DNA of 64,000 nt from Chitinophaga sp. HK235 (GTDB taxonomy: Bacteria; Bacteroidota; Bacteroidia; Chitinophagales; Chitinophagaceae): positions 4,710,501-4,774,500 of the forward strand of contig NZ_CP073766.1 of assembly GCF_018255755.1 (NCBI RefSeq), read 5' to 3'. The notes under the pieces were generated by a model, which was not told the origin of the DNA, did no database searches, and was given only the letters and a program-made list of their open reading frames with translations. This document shows, in pieces, positions 50,041-57,908 of the stretch. Numbering within the stretch: position 1 is the first letter of the stretch; each line of letters begins with the position of its first letter. Both the position numbers and the translations under genes were made by a program.

Positions 50041-51315
50041 TCACTTTACGGCTTTCAATGCTGGTTCAGCGCTCCACATTTCACGCAGCAGGTCTGCATG
50101 CTCTTTATTGTCGAGCCGAATGTACTTTAGGAAAGCCGCCTCCGTTTTGTGGCCGGTAATTTTCATAATGGTTTGCGCCGGTATGCCCTTTAGATAAAGG
50201 TTCGTTGCAAATGACCGGCGGGCGGTATGAGAACTAACCAGCTCCCATTTTTTAAAAGATTGGATCACACGCAGACCACCCTTTGTATTGATCACCTCTA
50301 CCTTTTCCTTTATTTCAACCGCTTTATAAACCTCTTTTATATACTCATTCAGCTTTTGATTAGAAATACTTTCCGGTGTGTTGCCATCATATTTTTTCAG
50401 TATTTCTTTGACAATTTTATGAATGGGAATAATCACTTTAGCACCTGTTTTTTGCTGGAACAGCTCTATATTATCACCCTTGATATTTTCCTCCCTGATA
50501 TTGGTAAAGTCACTAAAGCGCAGGCCCGTAAAAGCTCCCAGGATAAACAAGTCTCTCACCCTTTCCAGCTTCTTATTGTCTGAAAAATCGTGATCGTAAA
50601 CCTTTAGTAGCTCCGCTTCAGGTGAATAAACCGCCGTACTGTCTTCCATCAACACTTTAAAGCGCTTGCTTTTGTGGTCAGCACGGGTAGTTAATCCTTT
50701 AGCCTCTGCTGCATTTAGGAAACTTTTCAAGGTGGAAATATACTTCCCTACAGTATTGACTTTATACTTTTTGGTGGTGGTGAGGTAGTTTAGGAAGTCC
50801 TGGTAAAAATCCAAATCAATGGTATCAAAATCCACTTTCCTGGTGTATATCTTGGTAAAATCCTTTAATACCGTTAGTGTAGTGTTATATTTCTGGATAG
50901 TCCGGGGATTGGTCAGACGACCAGTATTAGCGTTAGTCCTTTTATCAGCATTATTGATAAAGTCCTCAATAAAGGGGAAAAAGCCGTTAACGGCGCTGGA
51001 CTTATTGGTGAACTGGTCTAAACTTTCCTTGATAAATTCCCGTGTAATGGGGGTACGGTTAGCCACCCCTTTGGTATAAACACCGATCACGTGTTTTTTA
51101 ATATCTGACAGGTACTTGTTTATATAGTCCTTTTCCGGTTCCGATATAATATTTTTCACGCACTGTTGGTCAAAATTCCAGCTTTGAGGGCGGATTTTCA
51201 ACTCCAGGGGATAAACCAGTTTCTTGCCGGCCCATGTTTTATGCCTGAAAATAAGGTAGATGATCTGCGGGTCTTTGGAATCCTTTTTTCGGAGGTTGAA
51301 GTTAACGTTCGCCAT
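50041..51315 (-). CDS. Tyrosine recombinase (integrase of element B)
   Basis: 424 aa Bacteroidota-type integrase. The arm-binding domain spans about residues 1-90 (NFNLRKKDSKDPQIIYLIFRHKTWAGKKLVYPLELKIRPQSW), the SAM-like core-binding domain about 105-210, and the catalytic domain about 225-410. Catalytic residues: Arg266 (GLRFSDF), His363 and Arg366 (HTAR), His389 (GHK) and Tyr398 (KYIRL). It integrates the element at the 13-bp core in tRNA-Arg. The right-hand heptamers are 32-50 bp upstream of its start, so it may autoregulate. Confidence 0.95.
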   Translation of the reverse strand: MANVNFNLRKKDSKDPQIIYLIFRHKTWAGKKLVYPLELKIRPQSWNFDQQCVKNIISEPEKDYINKYLSDIKKHVIGVYTKGVANRTPITREFIKESLDQFTNKSSAVNGFFPFIEDFINNADKRTNANTGRLTNPRTIQKYNTTLTVLKDFTKIYTRKVDFDTIDLDFYQDFLNYLTTTKKYKVNTVGKYISTLKSFLNAAEAKGLTTRADHKSKRFKVLMEDSTAVYSPEAELLKVYDHDFSDNKKLERVRDLFILGAFTGLRFSDFTNIREENIKGDNIELFQQKTGAKVIIPIHKIVKEILKKYDGNTPESISNQKLNEYIKEVYKAVEIKEKVEVINTKGGLRVIQSFKKWELVSSHTARRSFATNLYLKGIPAQTIMKITGHKTEAAFLKYIRLDNKEHADLLREMWSAEPALKAVK

Positions 51316-51346
51316 TTAACTGCTTTATGAAAAGCAAATATACGGC

Positions 51347-51365
51347 GTTGTCATTTTGGTTGTCA
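51347..51365. repeat. Right paired heptamers (GTTGTCA-N5-GTTGTCA)
   Basis: Partner of 42534-42552, one mismatch in the spacer. Located between the integrase start and attR. Confidence 0.65.
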
Positions 51366-51508
51366 CTTTTCCTTTATTTTCTTTTAAACTATTTTATACT
51401 ATTTAAAAAATAAGCTATACGAAAAGAGGGCTAAACCCTTAAAAATAGGACATTGTAGGCATATAAATTACCACTTCCCAAAAAAAAGCCACAAAGCGGG
51501 TGATAGTT

Positions 51509-51521
51509 TTGACGAGGCTAC
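51509..51521. repeat. attR core of element B
   Basis: TTGACGAGGCTAC, exact copy of the tRNA-Arg 3' part at 42463-42475. Confidence 0.9.
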
Positions 51522-51534
51522 TAAAAACTTAATC

Positions 51535-51570
51535 CGCCCAAACTTAGCTTTACTAAGTTTGGGCGTTTTT
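51535..51570 (+). terminator. Terminator beyond attR (original tRNA terminator)
   Basis: CGCCCAAACTTAG / CTAAGTTTGGGCG with CTTTA loop and TTTTT. Before integration it would have lain about 58 bp after the tRNA-Arg gene. Near-identical to 2862-2897. Confidence 0.85.
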
Positions 51571-51672
51571 CTTTTACGGACGGGGGTGATTTTATTGCAA
51601 AAGCAGTAAAACGTTGGCAAGATCTGGCATTTCCTGACAAACCGGGACCGTTGGTCATATTCAATTTATAGT

Positions 51673-52602
51673 TTATTGATTTTCTACTTTTCGCAGTCTG
51701 GTATTCAGCTCAGCTATTTCCTTCTGTTGTTTGATAATATCCTCCTGTTGTTTGATAATATACAGTGTTAATTCCTCTACCTTTTGTAATAACCGTTTGT
51801 TCATATCTCCCAGATCAAGTCCATTTTTTTCAGCTTCTTTTGCAGAAGGAATATCGGGCAGATGTTTATTAATATTCAAATATTTCTTCAGCTCACTCAG
51901 GGATGGCAGACTATAATTCTCATGGAATACAAAATCAGGCCAATCTGCAGGGTTGATAGTTACTCTCACTCTATGGGCAGTAATAGTGCCAGCAACTGCC
52001 AATTTAGACTTGGGGCTTGTAGTACCTATTCCAACATTTCCATTATTTAAAATAGACATTCTTACATTATAATTAGTGCCGTTGTAATCTCCAAATGTTA
52101 ATCTTCCGGAATTGGCAGAAGGAAAATATATGCTGTGTTCATATGGTCCATTATCCATATCAGTACCTAATCCCATCCATGCTTGTGGATCTATGTCCAA
52201 TCCAAAAAGTTGTAATCGGGGGCTGCGAGCATAATTACCCCCTATCATAATAGCAGGTTGCAAAGATGTTTTTTGGATTTGTAAATTATACTGAGGATTC
52301 ATGGTGCCTATACCTATATAACTATTACTCCTTCTTATAGTCAACGCATCTGCTGTTGTGCCATAGTTATAAACGTGAAAGTTACTATCTCCCACTTCCC
52401 TTAATCCCAGAAAAAAATCATTCCCGCCATTGGTTTGCCATTGCAGGCCAAAATAAGAATTTGGGGCAGATCTGTTTAAAAATAAAAACTTATTATTTGC
52501 AGAAATAGTATTTCCACTATCAAATGCATTTTGGAGTGTTTGGCCATTTACTATTATTACAGCAAAAAAAAACATCACAATGCTCAGACAGAATATTTTC
52601 AT
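51673..52602 (-). CDS. Exported tail-fibre-like protein (paralogue 1)
   Basis: About 309 aa from the ATG at 52602 (MKIFCLSIVMFFFAVIIVNGQ, signal peptide). The central part has the repeats seen in Bacteroidota tail-fibre-like surface proteins (NSYIGIGTMNPQYNLQIQ, NGNVGIGTTSPKSKLAVAGTITAHRVRVT). The C-terminus has YSLPSLSELKKYLNINKHLPDIPSAKEAEKNGLDLGDMNKRLLQKVEELTLYII and a coiled coil (KQQEDIIKQQKEIAELNTRLRKVE). It is probably a trimeric surface fibre. It is divergent from a paralogue at 52835. Confidence 0.8.
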   Translation of the reverse strand: MKIFCLSIVMFFFAVIIVNGQTLQNAFDSGNTISANNKFLFLNRSAPNSYFGLQWQTNGGNDFFLGLREVGDSNFHVYNYGTTADALTIRRSNSYIGIGTMNPQYNLQIQKTSLQPAIMIGGNYARSPRLQLFGLDIDPQAWMGLGTDMDNGPYEHSIYFPSANSGRLTFGDYNGTNYNVRMSILNNGNVGIGTTSPKSKLAVAGTITAHRVRVTINPADWPDFVFHENYSLPSLSELKKYLNINKHLPDIPSAKEAEKNGLDLGDMNKRLLQKVEELTLYIIKQQEDIIKQQKEIAELNTRLRKVENQ

Positions 52603-52834
52603 AGATACGTTGGATTTTAGCCCCACAAGATAAATCATAAAGACAAAGAATAGACTGTCCGAGCCTCATAAAAGCCTTCCCTTATGTCCACAGCCGGCGG
52701 TTCCTTCTATCCCTATAGTATATACGCATTGTTATTCATTATTTTCCAGCTTGCCCCTTTGTCCGCTAGTTGAGGTTGGGGAAAATCAATCTTTATCATC
52801 ATCTTCATGCGATATTTTAAACCCAACTTTAGCT

Positions 52835-53698
52835 ATGAAAAAAACACTGTCCCTTTCCCTGCTGCTGTTAGCATTTGGATTTATTGTTAAAGCCCAGAAT
52901 CTCCAGGCTGTCACGGACATAGGTAACACCACCAACAACGCCCTCTTCATCAATGGATCCGGGAAATACAATACCATTGGTAATTACAACGGATTGATGC
53001 TGTACTTCTATAACGGTGCAGGTTATGTAGATGTGATGAACCCGAGTACTTCGGTATTTTCCCCGCTGTGGCTGAGAGGTTCTACAATACAAACCAATAA
53101 CCGTTTACTCATAAACAATGCCACAGATGATGGCAACACAGCCTTGCTGGTGAATGGCAATATAAAGACCAACGGTTATAACTACAGGGCATTCACTGCA
53201 GATCTTGTAAGTGGATATACTACTATAGATATCTCTGAAAATAATAACAGGCGTGCTTTTATGGGTTACTCTACAGGAAGCAACATTGTCACTTTTGGAG
53301 CCGTTGATGACAATGGAACGGAGAGAGGACTGTATTTACACCGGTTATCGGGAAATGTAGGTATCGGTGCCTATAATCCCCAATCTAAATTAGCCGTAGC
53401 CGGCACTATTACTGCCCATAGAGTGAGAGTAACTACCAATCCTGCCGATTGGCCTGACTATGTATTTCATGAAAACTACTCCCTCCCCTCCCTTCAGGCA
53501 GTAAAACAATATGTCAACACCCATAAACATCTGCCCGATATCCCCTCCGCCGGCGAAGTAGAAAAGAACGGCCAGGACCTGGGAGAGATGAATAAACAGC
53601 TGTTAAAAAAAGTAGAGGAACTGACCCTGTATATTATTCAGCAACAGGAACAGATTACAGCACTGAATGAAAGATTAAAGAAAGTAGAAAAACAATAA
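52835..53698 (+). CDS. Exported tail-fibre-like protein (paralogue 2)
   Basis: About 287 aa from the ATG at 52835 (MKKTLSLSLLLLAFGFIVKAQ, signal peptide); the longer ORF from 52751 lacks a signal. The N-terminal domain differs from paralogue 1, but the last about 110 residues (NVGIGAYNPQSKLAVAGTITAHRVRVTTNPADWPDYVFHENYSLPSLQAVKQYVN to the coiled-coil end) are nearly the same, also at DNA level around 53402-53455. Surface fibre-like; ligand unknown. Confidence 0.8.
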   Translation: MKKTLSLSLLLLAFGFIVKAQNLQAVTDIGNTTNNALFINGSGKYNTIGNYNGLMLYFYNGAGYVDVMNPSTSVFSPLWLRGSTIQTNNRLLINNATDDGNTALLVNGNIKTNGYNYRAFTADLVSGYTTIDISENNNRRAFMGYSTGSNIVTFGAVDDNGTERGLYLHRLSGNVGIGAYNPQSKLAVAGTITAHRVRVTTNPADWPDYVFHENYSLPSLQAVKQYVNTHKHLPDIPSAGEVEKNGQDLGEMNKQLLKKVEELTLYIIQQQEQITALNERLKKVEKQ

Positions 53699-53776
53699 AT
53701 AAACGTATATACGTGTCCGGTAGTTCATTCACCGGACATGCTTTTTTAAGTACTAATCCTTTCCAGCGTAATGATT

Positions 53777-54457
53777 TTATTTACGGCGCCACAGCCGTTT
53801 CCAAGTGCGTTTTACTTTTTGCCAGCGGGTAAGCTTATGCACTATTACCAGCTCTCCCGTGAGTCTATTATCCTGATCCTTCAACTGCACCTTCACGGGC
53901 TGTCCTTCTTCATAATTGGCTGTCACAGGCATCTCTACGGTCTTAAATCCAATAAATGCAAAAACGAGGGTCAGGTCTTTTCCCTTCAGTTCCGGAGGTA
54001 TGGCCAGTTTATAATTTCCAAAATAATCCGCTGATACACCGGTTCGTGTGCCTTTAAACATTATGGTAGCACCCTGCAACGGATTGCCGGACTTATCTGC
54101 TACTACACCAGTAATATAATTGGCGGTATCTGCCACCGGAATGTTAGTTGCAGCAGATGCTACAGTTACGCTTCCACTGGCTACTAGTAAAGCAGTGATT
54201 ACCATCGCCGGTAATAAGGAAGTAGCCGGTTTTCCGGCCACCATTATGCGATCCAGCTGTGTGGTATTAAAATGTCCGCAATATTTGCGGGAAGTATCCG
54301 ATAAGATCTCCACAATCTGATTATCGGAAAGACGGGTGAAATCCACCACTACTTTGTTACAACTGCCGCAGAAACGGTCGGTTCCCTCCGGAGACATGCT
54401 GTCCCAGGATTGGGAACAGGGCTGAGGAACAGATACTTTAATCGGCACAGGGCGCAT
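53777..54457 (-). CDS. Four-Cys domain plus carboxypeptidase-regulatory domain protein
   Basis: 226 aa. The N-terminal pattern is C14-x15-C30-x2-C33-x26-C60 (PQPCSQSWDSM, RFCGSCNKVVVDFTRLSDNQI, CGHFNTTQLDR). A TM helix lies at about 79-102. Next is a carboxypeptidase-regulatory beta-sandwich (about 114-195: YITGVVADKSGNPLQGATIMFKGTRTGVSADYFGNYKLAIPPELKGKDLTLVFAFIGFKTVEM) and a basic tail (LTRWQKVKRTWKRLWRRK). The Cys part is probably cytoplasmic and the sandwich periplasmic. Paralogue of the next gene. Confidence 0.8.
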   Translation of the reverse strand: MRPVPIKVSVPQPCSQSWDSMSPEGTDRFCGSCNKVVVDFTRLSDNQIVEILSDTSRKYCGHFNTTQLDRIMVAGKPATSLLPAMVITALLVASGSVTVASAATNIPVADTANYITGVVADKSGNPLQGATIMFKGTRTGVSADYFGNYKLAIPPELKGKDLTLVFAFIGFKTVEMPVTANYEEGQPVKVQLKDQDNRLTGELVIVHKLTRWQKVKRTWKRLWRRK

Positions 54458-54498
54458 ATACGAAGATTTTATTCAAAGAGGACTACTTATCCATGATT

Positions 54499-55224
54499 TC
54501 ATAATTGGTTCCAGGTGTATTTTGCTTTTTGCCAGGGCCCTTGCCTGACAGCTGCAATCCCTCCTAATATAACCTCTTCTTCATCCAGTGATTTTGGATC
54601 GTCCTGCAGTTGTATATCCAAACGGGCTTTTCCCTCTGGCAATACTTCCTTCGTTTTGTACCCAATAAAAGAGAAAATCAGTTTCAGCGGCTTTTTGCTC
54701 AGGTTATTCGGAACAGAGAGGCGGTAATTGCCTTCAGCATCAGCAATAACGCCTACGTGGCTTTTTTTAATCCTTACCGATACAAATGGAATCGGGGTTC
54801 CCTTCATATCCGTTATTTTACCGGTAATGACAACAGCCGTATCTGCAATTTCATTTTCAGCTATTACCGCAGCATGGTCTGCCGCCCGTGTTTCTAATTG
54901 GTAAGGTTCCCGAGGCATGGCAGATGCTTCTTCCACGGCGATGCCTGCTGTCAGGACAGCACCCAACATGGCGGCAGGTATAAAGGCAGGAGATTTTTTA
55001 TCCTGTGTCAGCACACGTTCCAGTTGTGAAGCTTTAAAACGGCCACAGTGGCTTTTGGATGTATCGGTCAGCATACTGATGATCTGACTATCGGATAACT
55101 GCGTGAAATCTATGACTGTTTTATTACAGCTACTGCAAAAACGGCCCGTGCCATCGGGCATCATCTCATCCCAGGATTGCTGGCAGGGATGCGGAACAGA
55201 TACAGATAGGGATATTTTACGCAT
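54499..55224 (-). CDS. Four-Cys domain plus carboxypeptidase-regulatory domain protein, paralogue
   Basis: 241 aa. Same architecture as 53777-54457: C14, C30, C33, C60 (PHPCQQSWDEM, RFCSSCNKTVIDFTQLSDSQI, CGRFKASQLER), TM at about 79-101, then the sandwich (VVITGKITDMKGTPIPFVSVRIKKSHVGVIADAEGNYRLSVPNNLSKKPLKLIFSFIGYKTKEV) and a tail ending in PWQKAKYTWNQL. The two genes are adjacent (41 bp) and are probably an operon and a tandem duplication. Function unknown. Confidence 0.8.
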   Translation of the reverse strand: MRKISLSVSVPHPCQQSWDEMMPDGTGRFCSSCNKTVIDFTQLSDSQIISMLTDTSKSHCGRFKASQLERVLTQDKKSPAFIPAAMLGAVLTAGIAVEEASAMPREPYQLETRAADHAAVIAENEIADTAVVITGKITDMKGTPIPFVSVRIKKSHVGVIADAEGNYRLSVPNNLSKKPLKLIFSFIGYKTKEVLPEGKARLDIQLQDDPKSLDEEEVILGGIAAVRQGPWQKAKYTWNQL

Positions 55225-55255
55225 AACGTACCATTATAAAGATAAGATACGCATT

Positions 55256-55522
55256 TTACGTAGAAGTATACACGCAGTAGGCACCGGCAGGGCATAAAGA
55301 TACTGTCAGCTGATTTAAACAGGATTGTTTTCTCAATACCAATTTATCCGGTTTCTTTTTATAGATGTCACGCCTATCGGATAGCAGGCAGGTATCAGGA
55401 TCTTTAATTACCTTTTCTTTTTCACAGCACCACTTTTCACAGGTTACATCCCATCGTTTGATACAGCATACCTGAAATATAAAAAGTCGGGCCTTGCATG
55501 AGATTAGCAGAAAGAATCTCAT
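55256..55522 (-). CDS. Possible small Cys-rich protein
   Basis: 88 aa, weakly supported. The start overlaps the stop of the acyltransferase gene (ATGA-type overlap), which would allow translational coupling. It has ten Cys (CCIKRWDVTCEKWCCEKE and later single Cys) and a short hydrophobic N-terminus. No domain is recognised and codon use is not clearly gene-like. It could be a chance ORF. Confidence 0.3.
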   Translation of the reverse strand: MRFFLLISCKARLFIFQVCCIKRWDVTCEKWCCEKEKVIKDPDTCLLSDRRDIYKKKPDKLVLRKQSCLNQLTVSLCPAGAYCVYTST

Positions 55523-56760
55523 TTTACGCTGCCTTGAAGCACCGGTATTATTTCCGGGTCTGGTGTGCCCTTTTTTGAAATGTATTTTTTAATAAATTCC
55601 TTCCCAAGACGAATTCCTCCTTTTTCAAGGAAGTAATAACAGAAAGAAGAAATAACTAAGATTATTAAAACGACAGGGATTAAAAACAACCAATAATTTA
55701 GTGCGTTTTGTTGCGTGATAGTTTTAACAATTTGTGTGTGTGAGTATATATATAATATTGGCATGTGAATAAGGTAAACACTATAACTTATGTTACCTAA
55801 ACGATGCGCCCCTTTGAACGACAACATCCCAAACAAATCACTTCCATTAGAGATCAGCAAAAATGATATGAACATCAGGAAAACAGCAACAGGCCCAACT
55901 GCAGAGTTAAAGCAAACAAATACCGATACTATACAGGCAAGTGCAATTGCGGAGCCAAGATTGTTATCTAAGACTGGTACATATTTTTTCCTGGTCAATG
56001 TTGCACAAAGCATCCCAGCAAAGAACAATGCCCATGTTGCAACAGGAGGGTGATAGATCTGTAAATGAACCAGACTAACCAGAAATCCTGCTGCGGTAAA
56101 AAGCAGAGGAATTTTCTTTCTTATAAAGAATGAAGTAAATATCAATGAAAAATATAAAATCCATTCTCCACGTAAAGTCCAGACAACCCCTAAGAGAGGT
56201 ACCATATAAAATCCATTTAGATCTATCGGGCCGGCAAACCCCAACCACATCCATTTAAAGAAGGTAAATAAAAAATGGCCGGGTTTATCCTGTAATTGAA
56301 ATCCGGTTTGCACGCCCATAATAACTATTGCTCCCAATATTACCAGATAATATACGGGTGCAATACGAAATATTCTTCCTACATACAGTGCCCTCCAATC
56401 AGTTCTCCCTTCCGCTTTCAATAGTTTCCCCCAGAAAAGAAAACCTGTAATCATAAAGAATAAGGCAACTCCCACTTCTCCTAACATTCCATTAAAGATT
56501 ACAAGGGTATCCCATTTATCCCTGGTGACCACACTAAAGTTTGAATCCAGGTGATTAGCTACTACCGCAAACGCCAGGTATCCTCGTAATCCATCTAATG
56601 TGCTAATCCTTCCTCCTTGCAATTCATCCAATTTCCTGAAAAGGGGAAGAGACACTGTAGAAAGCATTAATAGAATAAGTACAAAGAAAGGCAGGATTAA
56701 TATCATAAAATAGAAAATGATAAGCGGCAAATATAAATAATATTTGTACTTACCATACAT
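55519..56760 (-). CDS. Acyltransferase family 3 membrane protein
   Basis: 413 aa with about ten TM helices. The catalytic motif region is STLDGLRGYLAFAVVANHLDSNFSVV (His near residue 72), with GEVGVALFFMITGFLFWGKL and FRIAPVYYLVILG following. It transfers acetyl or another acyl group to a sugar of a surface polysaccharide or lipid at the inner membrane. Sequence here is AT-rich relative to 56840-59810, which suggests acquisition with other polysaccharide genes. A second acyltransferase lies at 61749-62882. Confidence 0.88.
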   Translation of the reverse strand: MYGKYKYYLYLPLIIFYFMILILPFFVLILLMLSTVSLPLFRKLDELQGGRISTLDGLRGYLAFAVVANHLDSNFSVVTRDKWDTLVIFNGMLGEVGVALFFMITGFLFWGKLLKAEGRTDWRALYVGRIFRIAPVYYLVILGAIVIMGVQTGFQLQDKPGHFLFTFFKWMWLGFAGPIDLNGFYMVPLLGVVWTLRGEWILYFSLIFTSFFIRKKIPLLFTAAGFLVSLVHLQIYHPPVATWALFFAGMLCATLTRKKYVPVLDNNLGSAIALACIVSVFVCFNSAVGPVAVFLMFISFLLISNGSDLFGMLSFKGAHRLGNISYSVYLIHMPILYIYSHTQIVKTITQQNALNYWLFLIPVVLIILVISSFCYYFLEKGGIRLGKEFIKKYISKKGTPDPEIIPVLQGSVK

Positions 56761-56839
56761 ATATGGATAAGATCCACTTTTTTATGCTGAAAGACCAGCA
56801 GTATGCCATGCTATACTGCCGGCCCATTAAATACAAGAA

Positions 56840-57838
56840 TTATTTCTCCAACACCAGCTTATTGAGTGCATTGGTAATAAAGCTGATCTCTTCTTCTGTT
56901 AGCTGTATCGCTGCAGCTCTGGCATTCTGCAGTGCCTGTTCGGCATTTCGCGCACCTACCAGGGCAATGGTGATGCCAGGCTGTTCGATGGTCCAGCGGA
57001 TAACCAGTTGTGACAGGGAAGCATTTTTTGCTACTGCCAGCGGGTTTAGTTTTTCCAGGAAAGCGTTGGTCCTTTTCAGGTTTTCATCTTTGTAGAAATA
57101 GATACCTGCGCGATGATCTCCCGGTGCAAACTGATGTCCCGGCTTCATTTTACCGGTCAGCAACCCTCTCTCCAGCGGGCTGTAAGCCAGCACCGATAAA
57201 CCGTTATCTATGCAATATGGCAGATCTTCCGCTTCGATACCCCGTTTCACCATACTGTACGGCACCTGGTCTGATACCACCTGTACATGCCGGCGGGCTT
57301 CCTCCAGCTGGCTGGCATTGTAGTTACAAACGCCGGCGTAACGCACCTTTCCCTGTTTGATAAGGTCGGCGACGGTATCCATGGTTTCCGCGATGGGTGT
57401 GGTAGAATCCGGCCAGTGTATCTGGTAGAGATCAATATAATCAGTGCCCAGCCGGCGGAGGCTGTCCTCACACTCCTTGATAATGCTGGCTTTGCCGGCA
57501 TATTTGTAGATATCGATGTCTTGGCCCTGGTTATTCTGGCTTTTGAAGGCGAAGTCGCCTTTAGCGAGGTCCCAGCGCATCCCGAACTTTGTCAGGATTT
57601 GTACCTTATCGCGGGGAATCCCTTTGATAGCTTCTCCCACAATCTCTTCACTGGTACCCTGTCCATAGATTGGAGCGGTATCGATGGAGGTAACTCCTTC
57701 GTCGTAAGAAGCCCGGATAGCTTTAACAGCCTCCTTACGTTCTGTACCGCCCCACATCCAGCCACCAGCAGCCCATGCTCCGAATGTTACTACTGATACA
57801 TTTAAATCTGATTGCCCTAATTGTCTGTATTCCATAGC
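56840..57838 (-). CDS. Aldo/keto reductase
   Basis: 332 aa from the ATG at 57838 (MEYRQLGQSDLNVSVVTFG). The TIM-barrel motifs are GVTSIDTAPIYGQGTSEEIVG (catalytic Asp and Tyr near residues 47-54), ILTKFGMRWD (Lys), IDLYQIHWPDSTTPI (His) and the C-terminal NADPH-binding VGARNAEQALQN. It reduces aldehydes or ketones with NADPH in the cytosol; substrate unknown. Transcribed alone; the hairpin at 57864-57888 upstream belongs to the ABC-F gene. Confidence 0.92.
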   Translation of the reverse strand, partial: AMEYRQLGQSDLNVSVVTFGAWAAGGWMWGGTERKEAVKAIRASYDEGVTSIDTAPIYGQGTSEEIVGEAIKGIPRDKVQILTKFGMRWDLAKGDFAFKSQNNQGQDIDIYKYAGKASIIKECEDSLRRLGTDYIDLYQIHWPDSTTPIAETMDTVADLIKQGKVRYAGVCNYNASQLEEARRHVQVVSDQVPYSMVKRGIEAEDLPYCIDNGLSVLAYSPLERGLLTGKMKPGHQFAPGDHRAGIYFYKDENLKRTNAFLEKLNPLAVAKNASLSQLVIRWTIEQPGITIALVGARNAEQALQNARAAAIQLTEEEISFITNALNKLVLEK

Positions 57839-57863
57839 CTGTGTTTTTATTCCCAAAAATTAA

Positions 57864-57888
57864 AAAGTCCGAAGTTAACCTTCGGACT
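57864..57888 (-). terminator. Terminator of the ABC-F gene
   Basis: AAGTCCGAAG / CTTCGGACTT hairpin with a T-run on the minus strand, between the ABC-F stop and the aldo/keto reductase start. Confidence 0.8.
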
Positions 57889-57908
57889 TCTGATATATAA
57901 CCTTTGTA

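Larger units (their letters stand above)
42463..51521. mobile_element. Integrated element B in tRNA-Arg, about 9 kb
   Basis: The 13-bp TTGACGAGGCTAC in the tRNA 3' end (42463-42475) is repeated exactly at 51509-51521, next to the tyrosine recombinase gene (50041-51315). Paired GTTGTCA heptamers lie inside both ends (42534-42552 and 51347-51365). The content is foreign in type: a reverse transcriptase, replication protein, antirepressor, HTH proteins and integrase. No conjugation, capsid or morphogenesis genes are seen, so it is a satellite-like or plasmid-like element rather than a complete phage or ICE. A second left-end-like sequence at about 44651-44706 divides it into two parts. Confidence 0.9.
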
